Of a DNA stretch of 64,000 bases, positions 63,666 to 64,000 are shown one piece after another. Each line of letters starts with the position of its first letter. The first letter of the stretch is position 1. Position numbers and translations under genes: made by a program. This stretch comes from Clostridiales bacterium (GTDB taxonomy: Bacteria > Bacillota > Clostridia > Lachnospirales > Lachnospiraceae). The stretch is from positions 1 through 64,000 of the forward strand of contig JAJQIK010000018.1 in NCBI GenBank assembly GCA_021199255.1, written 5' to 3'. The notes under the pieces are model-generated. The model was not told the DNA's origin, ran no database searches, and saw nothing but the letters and a program-made list of their open reading frames with translations.

Positions 63666-64000
63666 TTAGCCTTCCTTCTCACAGGCAGAATAAAACTGCG
63701 CCATATACAAAGCATAATAGGCTCCTTTCTTTTCCAGCAGTTCCTCATGAGTGCCCGTCTCCACAACCTTCCCCTGATCCATTACCACAATCACATCTGC
63801 ATCCTGAATGGTAGAAAGTCTGTGGGCAATAATCAGGCTGGTGCGGTTTTTCATGAGCTTTACAAGCGCGTCCTGAATCCCCTGCTCCGTCCTCGTATCC
63901 ACGGAGGATGTGGCCTCGTCCAGAATCAGGATTTTAGGATCGGCGATCACCGCTCTCGCGATGTTTAACAGTTGTCTCTGCCCATGGGAAAGGCTGGCGC
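63666..64000 (-). CDS. ABC exporter ATP-binding domain, C-terminal part
   Basis: Runs off the right edge. Visible: [14 protein letters not shown] (ABC signature, LSHGQ instead of LSGGQ), [20 protein letters not shown] (Walker B and D-loop) and [20 protein letters not shown] (H-loop). Typical of MsbA/MdlB-type multidrug half-transporters in Firmicutes. Confidence 0.9.
   Translation of the reverse strand, partial: ASLSHGQRQLLNIARAVIADPKILILDEATSSVDTRTEQGIQDALVKLMKNRTSLIIAHRLSTIQDADVIVVMDQGKVVETGTHEELLEKKGAYYALYMAQFYSACEKEG

Overview
The window is mostly one large prophage, seen from an unfinished left side to its right attachment site near 52.33 kb, followed by about 11.6 kb of host chromosome. 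Low GC content, AGGAGG-type ribosome binding sites, and a siphovirus gene set with an SPP1-type portal, LLH holin, DUF6906 protein and BRO/Rha antirepressors point to a Clostridia host, probably Lachnospiraceae. The species cannot be told from the sequence. No integrase lies in the window, so the remaining early genes and the other prophage end should lie left of position 1.

Layout. 1-6.8 kb: early genes on the minus strand (repeat protein, Rad50/SbcC-like ATPase, tightly overlapping micro-genes, a secreted lytic transglycosylase, two antirepressor genes, Xre regulators). 6.0-7.4 kb: the immunity switch, with a Cro-like gene and a divergent plus-strand repressor, repeated GTCACTT operators, and an unexplained ~390-nt structured transcript bounded by 27-bp inverted repeats. 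7.5-22.6 kb: tail tip, baseplate and fibre genes in two cassettes, separated at 11.9-16.6 kb by accessory genes (type I toxin-antitoxin, antirepressors, a small RNA, an Ltp-type superinfection-exclusion protein). 22.7-39.6 kb: tape measure, lysis genes, tail chaperones with a -1 frameshift, major tail protein with a probable -1 frameshifted extension, connectors, capsid, scaffold, minor head protein, portal and terminase. 39.7-44.5 kb: small genes, a replication-type protein, a GIY-YIG nuclease, tRNA-Ser(GCT) and a large structured non-coding region. 44.6-48.2 kb: three ribbon-helix-helix regulators, each with its own repeated operator, a RelE-type toxin-antitoxin pair, and two duplicated plus-strand genes each followed directly by a candidate type II hammerhead ribozyme. 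48.4-52.1 kb: a metallopeptidase gene and a set of low-complexity, probably virion-associated genes.

The late genes are all on the minus strand and run right to left, but strong intrinsic terminators sit in front of many of them. Two of these terminators carry a shared tandem CAATCGAG element. This suggests processive antitermination or many internal promoters.

The right attachment site lies in the active-site codons of a low-molecular-weight tyrosine phosphatase gene. Beyond it are host genes (AlbA_2 regulator, AAA/DUF4143 ATPase, Fic protein, an HxlR-controlled cation exporter/DtxR/flavodoxin/radical-SAM operon, Nudix hydrolase, NADAR protein, ABC exporter), mixed with decayed fragments of another terminase, a DUF4268 gene and a copied regulator.
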